This document shows, one piece after another, positions 37,528 through 45,152 of a DNA stretch of 45,280 nt. Where the stretch lies: assembly GCA_036510875.1 (NCBI GenBank), contig DATCDE010000036.1, forward strand, positions 1 through 45,280, read 5' to 3'. This DNA comes from Actinomycetes bacterium. Lineage in GTDB: Bacteria; Actinomycetota; Actinomycetes; Prado026. Position 1 is the stretch's first letter, and each line of letters opens with the position of its first letter. Below the pieces are notes generated by a model. That model worked only from the letters and a program-made list of their open reading frames with translations, did no database searches and was not told where the DNA came from. A program made the translations under genes and the position numbers.

Positions 37528-37547
37528 GGTCTAGGTTCGGACCCCTA
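37528..37547 (+). promoter_or_regulatory. Shared liv promoter element upstream of livK
   Basis: GGTCTAGGTTCGGACCCCTA contains a -10-like TAGGTT and inverted GGTC/GACC ends. The same element, with small insertions, precedes livH on the other strand at 43099-43122. It lies 58 bases before the livK start. The 157-base gap before livK holds no gene. Confidence 0.5.
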
Positions 37548-37605
37548 CAGCGGGCCCACCTGGTCCCAGGGTCCGCCTGACGCGTCCCTTTGAAGGAGAT
37601 TCTGA

Positions 37606-38898
37606 ATGAATCGATCCACCGTGTGGCGGTCGGCCGCCGTGCTCGGCGCGGCGAGTCTCGCGCTTGCCGCGTGTGGCGGCAGCAGCTCCGGCGGTGCCGG
37701 CACCAGCGCCTCGGCGTCGGCGAGCAGCACCATCCCCGTCAACAAGGGTCCGCTGGTCATCGGCAGCGTGCTGCCGCAGACCGGTTCGCTGGCCTTCCTT
37801 GGCCCCCCCGAGTTCGCTGGCGTCGCACTGGCCATCAAGGACATCAACGCCGCTGGCGGGGTGCTCGGCCAGCCGGTCACCAACATCCCTGGCGACTCGG
37901 GTGACACCTCGACCAACATCGCGTCGCAGACCGTCGACCGGCTGCTGTCGCAGAAGGCTGACGTGATCATCGGCGCGGCTTCGTCGTCGGTGACTCTGAC
38001 GATCATCGACAAGATCACGAGCGCGGGCGTGCTTGAGATCTCGCCGGCGAACACGTCGATCAAGCTGTCCACCTACCCCGATCACGGCCTGTACTGGCGT
38101 ACTGCACCGCCGGACACCTTCCAGGGAGCCGTGCTCGGCAACCTGGTGGCCAAGGACGGCAACGCCACGGCGGGTGTGCTGGCCCTGCAGGACGCCTACG
38201 GTGAGGGACTGGCGAAGACCTTCTCGGAGAAGTTCACCTCCTCGGGTGGCACGGTGACCAAGCAGGTCATCTACGACCCCAAGGCGCCCGACTTCTCGGC
38301 CGAGGTCTCCCAGATCAAGGCGACGAACCCGGACGCCGTCGTCCTGATCGGCTTCGACGAGTCCAAGAAGATCCTGCAGGAGCTCATCAAGCAGGGCATC
38401 GGTCCGGACAAGAAGAAGCTGTACCTGGTCGACGGCAACCTGTCCAACACTCTCGCTACCGGTCTGCCGGCCGGCATCATGAACGGCGTCAAGGGCACCA
38501 CGCCCGGTGCGCAGGCGCCCGATGCCTTCCGCCAGCAGCTGCTCGCGGTTGACCCGAAGCTGACCGACTTCTCCTACTCGGCTGAGTCGTACGACGCGGT
38601 GATCCTGGCCGCGCTCGCTGCGGACGCTGCGAAGAACGTCGACGGCCGGGCGATCGCGACCAAGATGGTGGACGTGTCCAAGGGCGGCGTCCAGTGCACC
38701 ACGTACAAGGACTGCCTTGCCCTTCTCAACGCGGGCAAGGACATCAACTACGACGGCGTCAGCGGTCCGGTGGACTTCTACGACAACGGTGACCCGTCGA
38801 AGGCGACCATGGGCATCTACCAGTTCGGCAAGGACAACAAGTACGCGCCGATCGCCATCCAGTACGTGACCGGCGACGTTCCCGCGGCCACTGGCTGA
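37606..38898 (+). CDS. livK: Branched-chain amino acid/amide ABC transporter substrate-binding lipoprotein
   Basis: A 430-residue type I periplasmic-binding-like protein. The lipoprotein signal has a lipobox LALAAC with the lipidated Cys at residue 23, followed by a Gly/Ser linker (GGSSSGGAGTSASASASS). The mature domain has PLVIGSVLPQTGSLAFLGPPEFAGVALAIKDINAAGGVLG and VDRLLSQKADVIIGAASSSV, typical of LivK/UrtA-like proteins. It captures the ligand outside the membrane for the LivHMGF importer. ATG at 37606 follows GAAGGAG. It is unusual in being convergent with its own transporter genes. The exact ligand (Leu/Ile/Val, amide or urea) is not certain. Confidence 0.92.
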   Translation: MNRSTVWRSAAVLGAASLALAACGGSSSGGAGTSASASASSTIPVNKGPLVIGSVLPQTGSLAFLGPPEFAGVALAIKDINAAGGVLGQPVTNIPGDSGDTSTNIASQTVDRLLSQKADVIIGAASSSVTLTIIDKITSAGVLEISPANTSIKLSTYPDHGLYWRTAPPDTFQGAVLGNLVAKDGNATAGVLALQDAYGEGLAKTFSEKFTSSGGTVTKQVIYDPKAPDFSAEVSQIKATNPDAVVLIGFDESKKILQELIKQGIGPDKKKLYLVDGNLSNTLATGLPAGIMNGVKGTTPGAQAPDAFRQQLLAVDPKLTDFSYSAESYDAVILAALAADAAKNVDGRAIATKMVDVSKGGVQCTTYKDCLALLNAGKDINYDGVSGPVDFYDNGDPSKATMGIYQFGKDNKYAPIAIQYVTGDVPAATG

Positions 38899-38912
38899 TC
38901 TTCTGGGGGACA

Positions 38913-38949
38913 AACAGCGGGGCCCGGCCGATGGCCGGGCCCCGCTGTT
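38913..38949. terminator. Shared terminator between livK and livF
   Basis: A perfect 17-bp stem (38913-38929 starting AACAGCGGGG, with 38933-38949) and a 3-base loop, between the convergent ends of livK and livF. It should work on both strands. Confidence 0.85.
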
Positions 38950-38976
38950 GTACGCCTGGAGTGGTCGAGCCCCCTG

Positions 38977-39804
38977 TCAGGCCTTCGCCAGGGTGCCCAG
39001 GTACAGCTCGATGACCTTGGGGTCGTTGGCGAGCTCGGAGCCGGTGCCGGTGTAGGCGTTGCGGCCCTGGTCCAGGACGTAGCCCCGGTCGCAGATCTGC
39101 AGGCAGCGCCGGGCGTTCTGCTCCACCATGATCACCGTGACTCCGGTCCGGTTGATCTGCTTGGTGCGGATGAAGACCTCGTCCTGCATGACGGGCGAGA
39201 GCCCCGCCGACGGCTCGTCCAGCAGCAGCACCGAAGGCTCCATCATCAGCGCCCGGCTCATCGCCACCATCTGCCGCTCCCCACCGGACAGGGATCCGGC
39301 GCGCTGTTTGCGCCGGTCCGCGAGGGCGGGGAAGAGGCCGGCGACGAACTCGAATCGCTCGGCGAACCGCTTGGGGGCCTGGTACAAGCCCATCTGCAGG
39401 TTCTCCTCGATGGTGAGACTCGGGAACACGTTGTTGGTCTGGGGGACGAACCCGATGCCCTTGTGGACCAGCTTGTTCGCCTTCAGCCCGGTGATGTCCT
39501 CACCGGCCAGTGTCACGGTCCCGGTGGTGACCTTGACCAGTCCGAAGAGGGCCTTGAGCAGAGTCGACTTGCCGGCCCCGTTCGGGCCGATGATGCCGAC
39601 CAGCTCGCCTCGCTTGGCGTAGAAGTCGCAGCTGTTCAGGATGGTGACGCCCGGCAGGTAGCCGGCCACCAGCTCGTCAGCGACCACCAGGGCGCCCGCA
39701 GCCTCGGCCGAGTGCTCGCTACGGTCGCTGATCACCCGGGCGCCGGTGCGCGCCGCTGCGTCAAGGTCGAGCTCACGTTCGCGCTCGTGCGGGTCCATGG
39801 TCAT
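38977..39804 (-). CDS. livF: Branched-chain amino acid ABC transporter ATPase
   Basis: A 275-residue ABC ATPase. After a ~40-residue non-conserved N-terminal extension come Walker A GPNGAGKST, Q-loop VPQTNNVFPSLTIEENL, signature LSGGERQMVAMSRAL, Walker B VLLLDEPSAGLSP, and the His-switch region, where the usual His is replaced by Gln (MVEQNARRCL), normal for LivF. It overlaps livG by 4 bases. ATG at 39804 or the in-frame ATG at 39798 could be the start. Confidence 0.94.
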   Translation of the reverse strand: MTMDPHERERELDLDAAARTGARVISDRSEHSAEAAGALVVADELVAGYLPGVTILNSCDFYAKRGELVGIIGPNGAGKSTLLKALFGLVKVTTGTVTLAGEDITGLKANKLVHKGIGFVPQTNNVFPSLTIEENLQMGLYQAPKRFAERFEFVAGLFPALADRRKQRAGSLSGGERQMVAMSRALMMEPSVLLLDEPSAGLSPVMQDEVFIRTKQINRTGVTVIMVEQNARRCLQICDRGYVLDQGRNAYTGTGSELANDPKVIELYLGTLAKA

Positions 39805-40772
39805 GTCGGGTGTCCTTCGTCCGGCTGTTCGCTCGGCGGGCCGGTGTACCCGGCGTCACCGTGCCGCAGCTGATCCTCGTCCTCGGCCAGCTGCCGCTGC
39901 TCGTCCTCGATGGTCAAGGGGGCGTCGTGATGCGACCCGAGGTAGGCGTCGACCACGGACTGGTCCGCCATGATCGAGTCAGGGGGACCCTCCGCGATGA
40001 CGCGGCCCTCGGCCATGACGACGACCCAGTCGCTGATGTCGCGCACCATGTCCATGTCGTGCTCGACGAACAGCACCGTCATGCCGTCCTCGCGCAGCTG
40101 TTTGACATGGCCGAGCAGGGACTGGGTCAGCGCCGGGTTAACGCCGGCCATCGGCTCGTCCAGCATCACAATCTCGGGCTCGACCATGAGCGCCCGCGCC
40201 ATCTCGAGCAGCTTGCGCTGGCCGCCCGAGAGGCTGCCGGCGAAGTCCTCGCTCTTCTCGTGCAGCTTGAAGCGGGTCAGCAGGTCCTGGGCCCGCTCGG
40301 TGACCTTCTGCTCCTGAGCACGCCAGAGCATCGGCAGCAGCGCGGTGAGGAACCGCTCGCCCTTCTGGTCGGTGGCGCCCAGCCGCATGTTCTCCAGCAC
40401 GGTGAGCCTGGACAGCGCCTTGGTGAGCTGGAAGGTGCGCACCATGCCCATCCGGGCCACCTTGTGCGGCGGCACACCGGCCAGTGGCCTGCCGTTAAAC
40501 GACCATTTGCCCTGGTCGGGCTGGTCGAACCCGGTCAGCAGGTTGAAGAAGGTGGTCTTGCCGGCGCCGTTGGGCCCGATCAGGGCAGTGATGGCGCCGC
40601 GCTGGATCTCGACGTGGTCGACGTCGACGGCGGTGAGGCCGCCGAAGGTCCGGGTGATCCCGTCTGCCACCAGGATCGGGTCCGGTTTCGGGGCGCCGGG
40701 GACCCGCGGTACGTCGGCCAGGGCGGCGACCGCCTGGTCGCGCCGGGTGGTGGCGGGTGCGTCAGCGGGCAT
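39801..40772 (-). CDS. livG: Branched-chain amino acid ABC transporter ATPase
   Basis: A 323-residue ABC ATPase with Walker A GPNGAGKTT, signature LSGGQRKLLEMARAL, Walker B IVMLDEPMAGVNP and His switch FVEHDMDMV, all as in LivG. It has a ~40-residue Pro/Ala-rich N-terminal extension and a ~45-residue acidic C-terminal tail beyond the usual YLGSHH end. It overlaps livM by 11 bases and livF by 4. Confidence 0.94.
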   Translation of the reverse strand: MPADAPATTRRDQAVAALADVPRVPGAPKPDPILVADGITRTFGGLTAVDVDHVEIQRGAITALIGPNGAGKTTFFNLLTGFDQPDQGKWSFNGRPLAGVPPHKVARMGMVRTFQLTKALSRLTVLENMRLGATDQKGERFLTALLPMLWRAQEQKVTERAQDLLTRFKLHEKSEDFAGSLSGGQRKLLEMARALMVEPEIVMLDEPMAGVNPALTQSLLGHVKQLREDGMTVLFVEHDMDMVRDISDWVVVMAEGRVIAEGPPDSIMADQSVVDAYLGSHHDAPLTIEDEQRQLAEDEDQLRHGDAGYTGPPSEQPDEGHPT

Positions 40773-41754
40773 CGAGTGCGATCTCCCTCTTGTCGCCGAA
40801 GATCCCTTGCGGTCTGAAGATCATGAGGAGCATGAGCCCCAGCCCGACCAGCATGAACCGGACGGCGCCGACCTGCTGGGTGTCCATGATCCAGGTCGGG
40901 ATGACGCCAGCGGCAACCGCCTGGGTGAGGAAGTTGTCGGTGAAGGCCAGCGCGGCCCAGAAGATGATCGAGCCGACGATCGGGCCGAGGATCCGGGCCG
41001 CGCCACCGAGGATGAGCACCGCGTAGGCGAAAAACGTCAGCTCGGTGCCGTAGTTGTCCGCCTGCACGGACTGGTTGCCGACGGCGAAGATGAAGCCGCC
41101 GAATGAGCCGAGCACGCCACCGAGGATCAGGCTCTGCATCTTGTAGCCGTAGACGTTCTTGCCGAGGCTGCGCACCGCGTCCTCGTCCTCGCGAATCGCC
41201 TTGAGCACCCGGCCCCACGGGCTGCGCATGAGGGTCCACACGACGAGCGAGGTCAGGGCCACCAGCGTCCAGCCGACGGTGATCGTCCACATGTCGTTCT
41301 GGCTAAACGTGAGTGGCCCGAAGGTGTACTCGGGCTGGCTGTAGGGGTTCAGCTTGAAGAAGTCGTCAGCGAAGCGGTTGAGGCCGTCGGATCCGCCGAG
41401 CCACTTGCGGAAGGTGACCGACCGGGCGATCAGCCGCAGGATCTCGGCCGCCGCGATGGTCACGATGGCGAGGTAGTCGGCTCGCAGCCGCAGCGTCGGA
41501 GCACCGAGCAGCAGCGCGAGGATGACGGCGCCGATGAGGCCCACCACCACCCCGACCCACAGCGGCAGCCCCCAGGTGGCCACCGAGGCGGCGAGGCCGT
41601 ACGCGGCCACAGCGAGGAACCCGGCCTGCCCGAAGTTGAGCAGCCCGGTGTAGCCGAAGTGCACGTTGAGCCCGATGGCCGCCAGCGCGTAGATGACGGC
41701 CTGGACGCCCACGGCGGCGATCAGCGAGTTGCTGAGGATGTTGCCCCAGTCCAT
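40762..41754 (-). CDS. livM: Branched-chain amino acid ABC transporter permease
   Basis: A 330-residue membrane permease with about nine TM helices. Typical LivM features: GLNVHFGYTGLLNFGQAGFLAVAAYG, LRLRADYLAIVTIAAAEILRL, the EAA-like cytoplasmic loop SPWGRVLKAIREDEDAVRSLGKN, and the end RPQGIFGDKRE. It pairs with LivH to form the channel. It starts 18 bases after the livH stop. Confidence 0.94.
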   Translation of the reverse strand: MDWGNILSNSLIAAVGVQAVIYALAAIGLNVHFGYTGLLNFGQAGFLAVAAYGLAASVATWGLPLWVGVVVGLIGAVILALLLGAPTLRLRADYLAIVTIAAAEILRLIARSVTFRKWLGGSDGLNRFADDFFKLNPYSQPEYTFGPLTFSQNDMWTITVGWTLVALTSLVVWTLMRSPWGRVLKAIREDEDAVRSLGKNVYGYKMQSLILGGVLGSFGGFIFAVGNQSVQADNYGTELTFFAYAVLILGGAARILGPIVGSIIFWAALAFTDNFLTQAVAAGVIPTWIMDTQQVGAVRFMLVGLGLMLLMIFRPQGIFGDKREIALDAR

Positions 41755-41772
41755 GTCGGCCCCTCTCCGCCG

Positions 41773-43035
41773 TCAGCCGACTCGCTCGCGGCGGCCCAGG
41801 ATGCCCTGGGGCCGGACGAGGAGAATGATGATCAGGATCGCCAGCGCGCCCAGGTTCTTCAGCTCGGGGGGCACGAAGAGCGTCGAGACCTGGATGAGCA
41901 GGCCGACGATCAGAGAGCCGACGAGCGCTCCGAAGGCCGTCCCGAGTCCACCCAGCGTGACCCCGGCGAAGACGAGCAGCAGGATCTGGAAGCCCATCTG
42001 GAAGCTCACCTGCTGGGTCAGCCCCAGGATCACGCCGGACAGCGCGGCCAGCCCGCCCCCGAGGATCCAGACCACGTTGATCACCCGCTCGACGTCGATC
42101 CCGGACGCTGCCGCGAGCGCCGGGTTGTCCGACACGGCCCGGGTGGCCTTGCCGATGCGGGTACGCAGCAGCCACAGCCCAGTGAGCACGATCACGATGA
42201 TCGCCACGATGCTGCTGACCAGGGCCCGCGGGGTGATCGCGATCGGTCCGACGTCGATGCCGGCTTGGCCCTGGTACTGCGCGTAGGGGCGGTTCGCCCC
42301 TCCGAACAAGTAGAGGTAGAAGTACCGCAGGAAGATGGACAAGCCGATCGAGATGACCAGCATGGCGATGAGTCCAGTGCCGCGCTTGCGCAGCCGGCGC
42401 CAGAACAGGGCGTCCTGCACGCCGCCCAAGACGCCACAGATCAGCACGCCCAGCGCCCCGGCGAGGATGAACGGGATGTTCAGCAGGACGTTGAGGAAAT
42501 AGGTGACCAGGCCACCAAGAGTGACCAGCTCACCGTGGGCGAAGTTGGTCAGGCCGGTCGTCCCATAGATCAGGGAGAGGCCCACCGCCGCGAGGGCGAT
42601 GATCAGGCCCAGCACGATGCCTTCCCAGACCAGCTGGGGTGCTTGGCTCCACTTCGACGCGGTAGTGACTCCCGTTCCGGGGCCCTTGGTGAGCGGAATG
42701 ATGACGAAACTGGTCTGGCCGGCGGGCACGTTGACGACGAGGTCGGTCCGGTCGGGGTGCTGACCGCTCGGCAGGCCGCCGGTGACTTTGACCGTGTAGT
42801 TGCCAGCACCGGGGACCGGCAGGTTGAAGCTCCCCTTGGCGTCCGTGGTGACCGTCTTCGAGAAGCCCTCGCCCTTGATGGCGATCTCGGCCCCCTGGAC
42901 CGGCTTCTTGTCCGCGTCGATGACCCGGCCGCCGATCGACTCACCCGCCGCGTGGGCGGCCGCCAGTGGTCCGCCGAGCAGAATCGCTGCTGCGCCGATC
43001 AGCGCGGCGAGGAAGGCCGCGGCACGTCTGGGCAC
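41773..43035 (-). CDS. livH: Branched-chain amino acid ABC permease with extracytoplasmic N-terminal domain
   Basis: A 420-residue protein in two parts. Residues ~1-30 are a signal peptide (AAAFLAALIGAAAILLGGPLAAAHAA). Residues ~33-115 form a beta-rich carboxypeptidase-regulatory-like domain (GGRVIDADKKPVQGAEIAIKG, TTDAKGSFNLPVPGAGNYTV). From ~136 on it is a normal LivH: GIVLGLIIALAAVGLSLIYG, GLTNFAHGELVTLGG, IGKATRAVSDNPALAAASGID (EAA-like loop) and RPQGILGRRER. Ordinary LivH proteins are ~290 residues, so the N-terminal domain is added. The GTG at 43035 has CAGGAG 7 bases upstream, and the signal peptide supports it. Confidence 0.9.
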   Translation of the reverse strand: MPRRAAAFLAALIGAAAILLGGPLAAAHAAGESIGGRVIDADKKPVQGAEIAIKGEGFSKTVTTDAKGSFNLPVPGAGNYTVKVTGGLPSGQHPDRTDLVVNVPAGQTSFVIIPLTKGPGTGVTTASKWSQAPQLVWEGIVLGLIIALAAVGLSLIYGTTGLTNFAHGELVTLGGLVTYFLNVLLNIPFILAGALGVLICGVLGGVQDALFWRRLRKRGTGLIAMLVISIGLSIFLRYFYLYLFGGANRPYAQYQGQAGIDVGPIAITPRALVSSIVAIIVIVLTGLWLLRTRIGKATRAVSDNPALAAASGIDVERVINVVWILGGGLAALSGVILGLTQQVSFQMGFQILLLVFAGVTLGGLGTAFGALVGSLIVGLLIQVSTLFVPPELKNLGALAILIIILLVRPQGILGRRERVG

Positions 43036-43098
43036 GCAGTGCTCCTGTCGCTCGTGGGGGTCGCGACAGCTCCGACCAGGCGCTCGGCGACTGCCCCC

Positions 43099-43122
43099 TA
43101 CGGGTCTGCGAAACCCTAGACC
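43099..43122 (-). promoter_or_regulatory. Shared liv promoter element upstream of livH
   Basis: On the minus strand it reads GGTCTAGGGTTTCGCAGACC followed by CGTA. It matches the livK element nearly throughout apart from four inserted bases, and has a -10-like TAGGGT. It lies 64 bases before the livH start. The gap 43036-43169 has no gene. Confidence 0.5.
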
Positions 43123-43169
43123 CAATCGCGCCCTGAGATCACGCAATCCGATACCAGGTTGGCCAGGTG

Positions 43170-43937
43170 TTACCGGACTGCAGCGACCAGCGCCGTGAGC
43201 AGAGGTGCCACGACCAGCGCGGGGAGCAGGTCGCCCACCGGCAGCGGCCGGATCCGCAGCAGCCGCAGAGCGACTCCGACGAGCAGCAGCCCGCCGGTGG
43301 CGGTCAGCGCGGCGATCCCGGAGTCGGGCAGGAGGCCGCCGGCGAGCACCGCCACGAGCGTGAACCCCCCCTGGACGACGGCCACGGACAGCGCTGCCGC
43401 CGCCACCCCCCAGCCCAGGCTGGCCGCGAAGGCGATCGAGGCGAACCCGTCCAGGGTGGCCTTGAGGGCCAGCTGGTCGATGCCGCGTCCCAGCCCGTCG
43501 GACAGCGAGCCCAGGATCGCCAGGGGGCCGATGACGTAGACCAGGGACGCGGTGACGAAGCCCTCGACGAACCGGCGGCGGGTGTCGCTGCCGCCGGGGT
43601 CGGTCTCGCTGCCCGAGCGCGCCCCGAGGCGCTGCTGCAGCCGGCCGCCCAGCCCTTCGAGCCGGCTCTCCAAGCGGAGCAGCGATCCCACCAGGCCGCC
43701 GATCAGGATCGAGCCGAGCACCACGAGGACTGGCCCGCCGCTGCCCACGGCCGCTCGGAACGTGGGGTCGAGGACCGAGGCCGCGTTGAGGACCGCGATC
43801 ATCAGCGTCACCAGCCCGAGCCCGTCCGTGACGACATCCCGGGCCCGTTGCGGCAGGCGATGGCCGAGCGCCACGCCGATCGCCGACCCGACCAGGATGG
43901 TCGCCACGTTGAGCACGGTGCCGGCCCCGGGGAACAC
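43170..43937 (-). CDS. DUF554 family membrane protein
   Basis: A 255-residue polytopic membrane protein with about seven hydrophobic segments. It matches DUF554 (YdfK/YqgA-type): N-terminal GTVLNVATILVGSAIGVALGHRLP, the central FVEGFVTASLVYVIGPLAILGSLSDGL, and KATLDGFASIAFAASLGWGV. The function is not known; some members are thought to be transporters. GTG start at 43937 has AAGGAGCC 6 bases upstream. It is divergent from the GNAT gene. Confidence 0.88.
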   Translation of the reverse strand: MFPGAGTVLNVATILVGSAIGVALGHRLPQRARDVVTDGLGLVTLMIAVLNAASVLDPTFRAAVGSGGPVLVVLGSILIGGLVGSLLRLESRLEGLGGRLQQRLGARSGSETDPGGSDTRRRFVEGFVTASLVYVIGPLAILGSLSDGLGRGIDQLALKATLDGFASIAFAASLGWGVAAAALSVAVVQGGFTLVAVLAGGLLPDSGIAALTATGGLLLVGVALRLLRIRPLPVGDLLPALVVAPLLTALVAAVR

Positions 43938-44103
43938 GCTGGCTCCTTATGATCGAATTCGACCGTCTGAGTGCGCGGCCGGCACGCCTGGTCGTAGGCT
44001 CGCGGCTGCGGTCGCCGATCAGGGAGGCTACTGGGTCGGTGAGAGTTCCGGGGGACCGGCTGGTTCTGGCATCGTGCGGGTGAGTACTTGACAGGGAGGA
44101 ATA

Positions 44104-44676
44104 ATGTCGCGCGCCCACGTGGTGGTCCGTGCTCCCCGAGATTCCGACGTTCCCGCGCTCCTCGACATGTGGGAGGAGCTGCGGCAGGCGAGCGGTCGTA
44201 ACGGGTCACTCGCGCCAGCGTCGACGGAGAAGCGGCTGGTCGACCGGTTGGCGGCCATCCGGGGGATGGCGGGCTGCCGCCTGCTGATCGCCGAGCTGGA
44301 CGGCGAGGTCGTCGGCGCCGCGGTGTTCCAGGCGCGCCCGATGGGCCCCTTCCACGACGACCCCATGGTGCAGATCGACTACCTGCACGTGCGCCCCGGC
44401 CGGAACAACCGAGGCGTCGGGCATGCCCTGATGAGCGCCGCCGTGGCCTTCGCCGAGGAGAGCGGGGCCGAGCACGTGGGTGTGGGCGTGCTGCCGCAGC
44501 TTCGCGAGGCGCAGCGCTTCTACGCGCGGCTCGGGTTCAGCCCGCTGGTGATGCGGCGGGTCGCGTCGACGGCTGGTCTGCGGCGCAAGCTGGAGCCGGA
44601 GCCGGTCGTCTCCCGGCAGCTGGCCAGGGTGCTGGCCCGCCGTCGGTCGGTGCTGCGCGGCCCCGCCTCCGGTTGA
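44104..44676 (+). CDS. GNAT family N-acetyltransferase
   Basis: A 190-residue protein with a GNAT fold (about 5-155): VRAPRDSDVPALLDMWEELRQ, VQIDYLHVRPGRNNRGVGHALM, where the RGVGHA loop binds acetyl-CoA pyrophosphate, and AQRFYARLGF near the end. The C-terminal ~35 residues are basic. ATG at 44104 follows GGGAGGAATA. The substrate is unknown. It is convergent with the thioesterase gene, 6 bases between stop codons. Confidence 0.88.
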   Translation: MSRAHVVVRAPRDSDVPALLDMWEELRQASGRNGSLAPASTEKRLVDRLAAIRGMAGCRLLIAELDGEVVGAAVFQARPMGPFHDDPMVQIDYLHVRPGRNNRGVGHALMSAAVAFAEESGAEHVGVGVLPQLREAQRFYARLGFSPLVMRRVASTAGLRRKLEPEPVVSRQLARVLARRRSVLRGPASG

Positions 44677-44682
44677 GTGGCG

Positions 44683-45126
44683 TCAGGACTCCGGTCGGGC
44701 GTTCGCTGCGGACCCCGGTGCGTCCCGCAGCAGGCAGGTGATCCGCGCGGTGCACAGCCGCCGTCCCGCCTCGTCCGTGATCTCCACCTGCCAGGTGGCC
44801 AGGGTGCGACCGACCGAGACGGGCGTGGCCACGCCGGTGACGGTGCCCGAGGTGACCGACCGGTGGTGGCTGGCGTTGATTTCGATGCCCACGGCGATCC
44901 GGCCGGGGCCCGCGTGCAGCGCCGACCCGATCGAGCCGAGGCTCTCCGCAAGCACGACCGACGCCCCGCCGTGCAGGAGCCCGTAGGGCTGGGTGTTCCC
45001 CTCGACGGCCATGGTGCCCGCGACCCGCTCCAGCGTCGCCTCGGTGATCTCGATGCCCATGCGCTGGTGGAGTGCCGCGGGCTGCTCGGTCACGAAGCGG
45101 AGGAATTCGTCGTCGGAAGTTGTCAT
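44683..45126 (-). CDS. PaaI-type hotdog-fold thioesterase
   Basis: A 147-residue hotdog thioesterase. The family motif is GLLHGGASVVLAESLGSIGS, with a second strand IAVGIEINASHHRSV. It hydrolyses acyl-CoA, probably phenylacetyl- or hydroxyphenylacetyl-CoA-like substrates, but this is not certain. In many actinobacteria a gene of this kind stands divergent to polA. The start ATG at 45126 is 6 bases after a TAGGCT box, suggesting a leaderless mRNA. Confidence 0.9.
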   Translation of the reverse strand: MTTSDDEFLRFVTEQPAALHQRMGIEITEATLERVAGTMAVEGNTQPYGLLHGGASVVLAESLGSIGSALHAGPGRIAVGIEINASHHRSVTSGTVTGVATPVSVGRTLATWQVEITDEAGRRLCTARITCLLRDAPGSAANARPES

Positions 45127-45132
45127 GCCAGC

Positions 45133-45138
45133 AGCCTA
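45133..45138 (-). promoter_or_regulatory. -10 of leaderless thioesterase promoter
   Basis: TAGGCT on the minus strand, 6 bases before the thioesterase ATG. It overlaps an oppositely directed -10 box within the palindrome CCTAGG. Confidence 0.5.
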
Positions 45139-45142
45139 GGAT
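45137..45142 (+). promoter_or_regulatory. -10 of a divergent leaderless promoter (+ strand)
   Basis: TAGGAT followed by 7 bases and a GTG (45150-45152), the leaderless arrangement seen for other genes in the window. The gene it once or still serves (polA by comparison with other actinobacteria) is not visible, because intron-like sequence begins at the next base. Confidence 0.4.
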
Positions 45143-45152
45143 CGGGCCCGTG

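Noticed and set aside
44089-44094. TTGACA as a -35 box before the GNAT gene
   Set aside because: It is only 15 bases before the ATG and runs into the ribosome-binding site, so it cannot serve this gene; no paired -10 was found.
43938-44103. Gap between the DUF554 and GNAT genes, checked for a small gene or RNA
   Set aside because: Only ribosome sites for the two divergent genes and a CGAATTCG palindrome are seen; no convincing reading frame or RNA structure.
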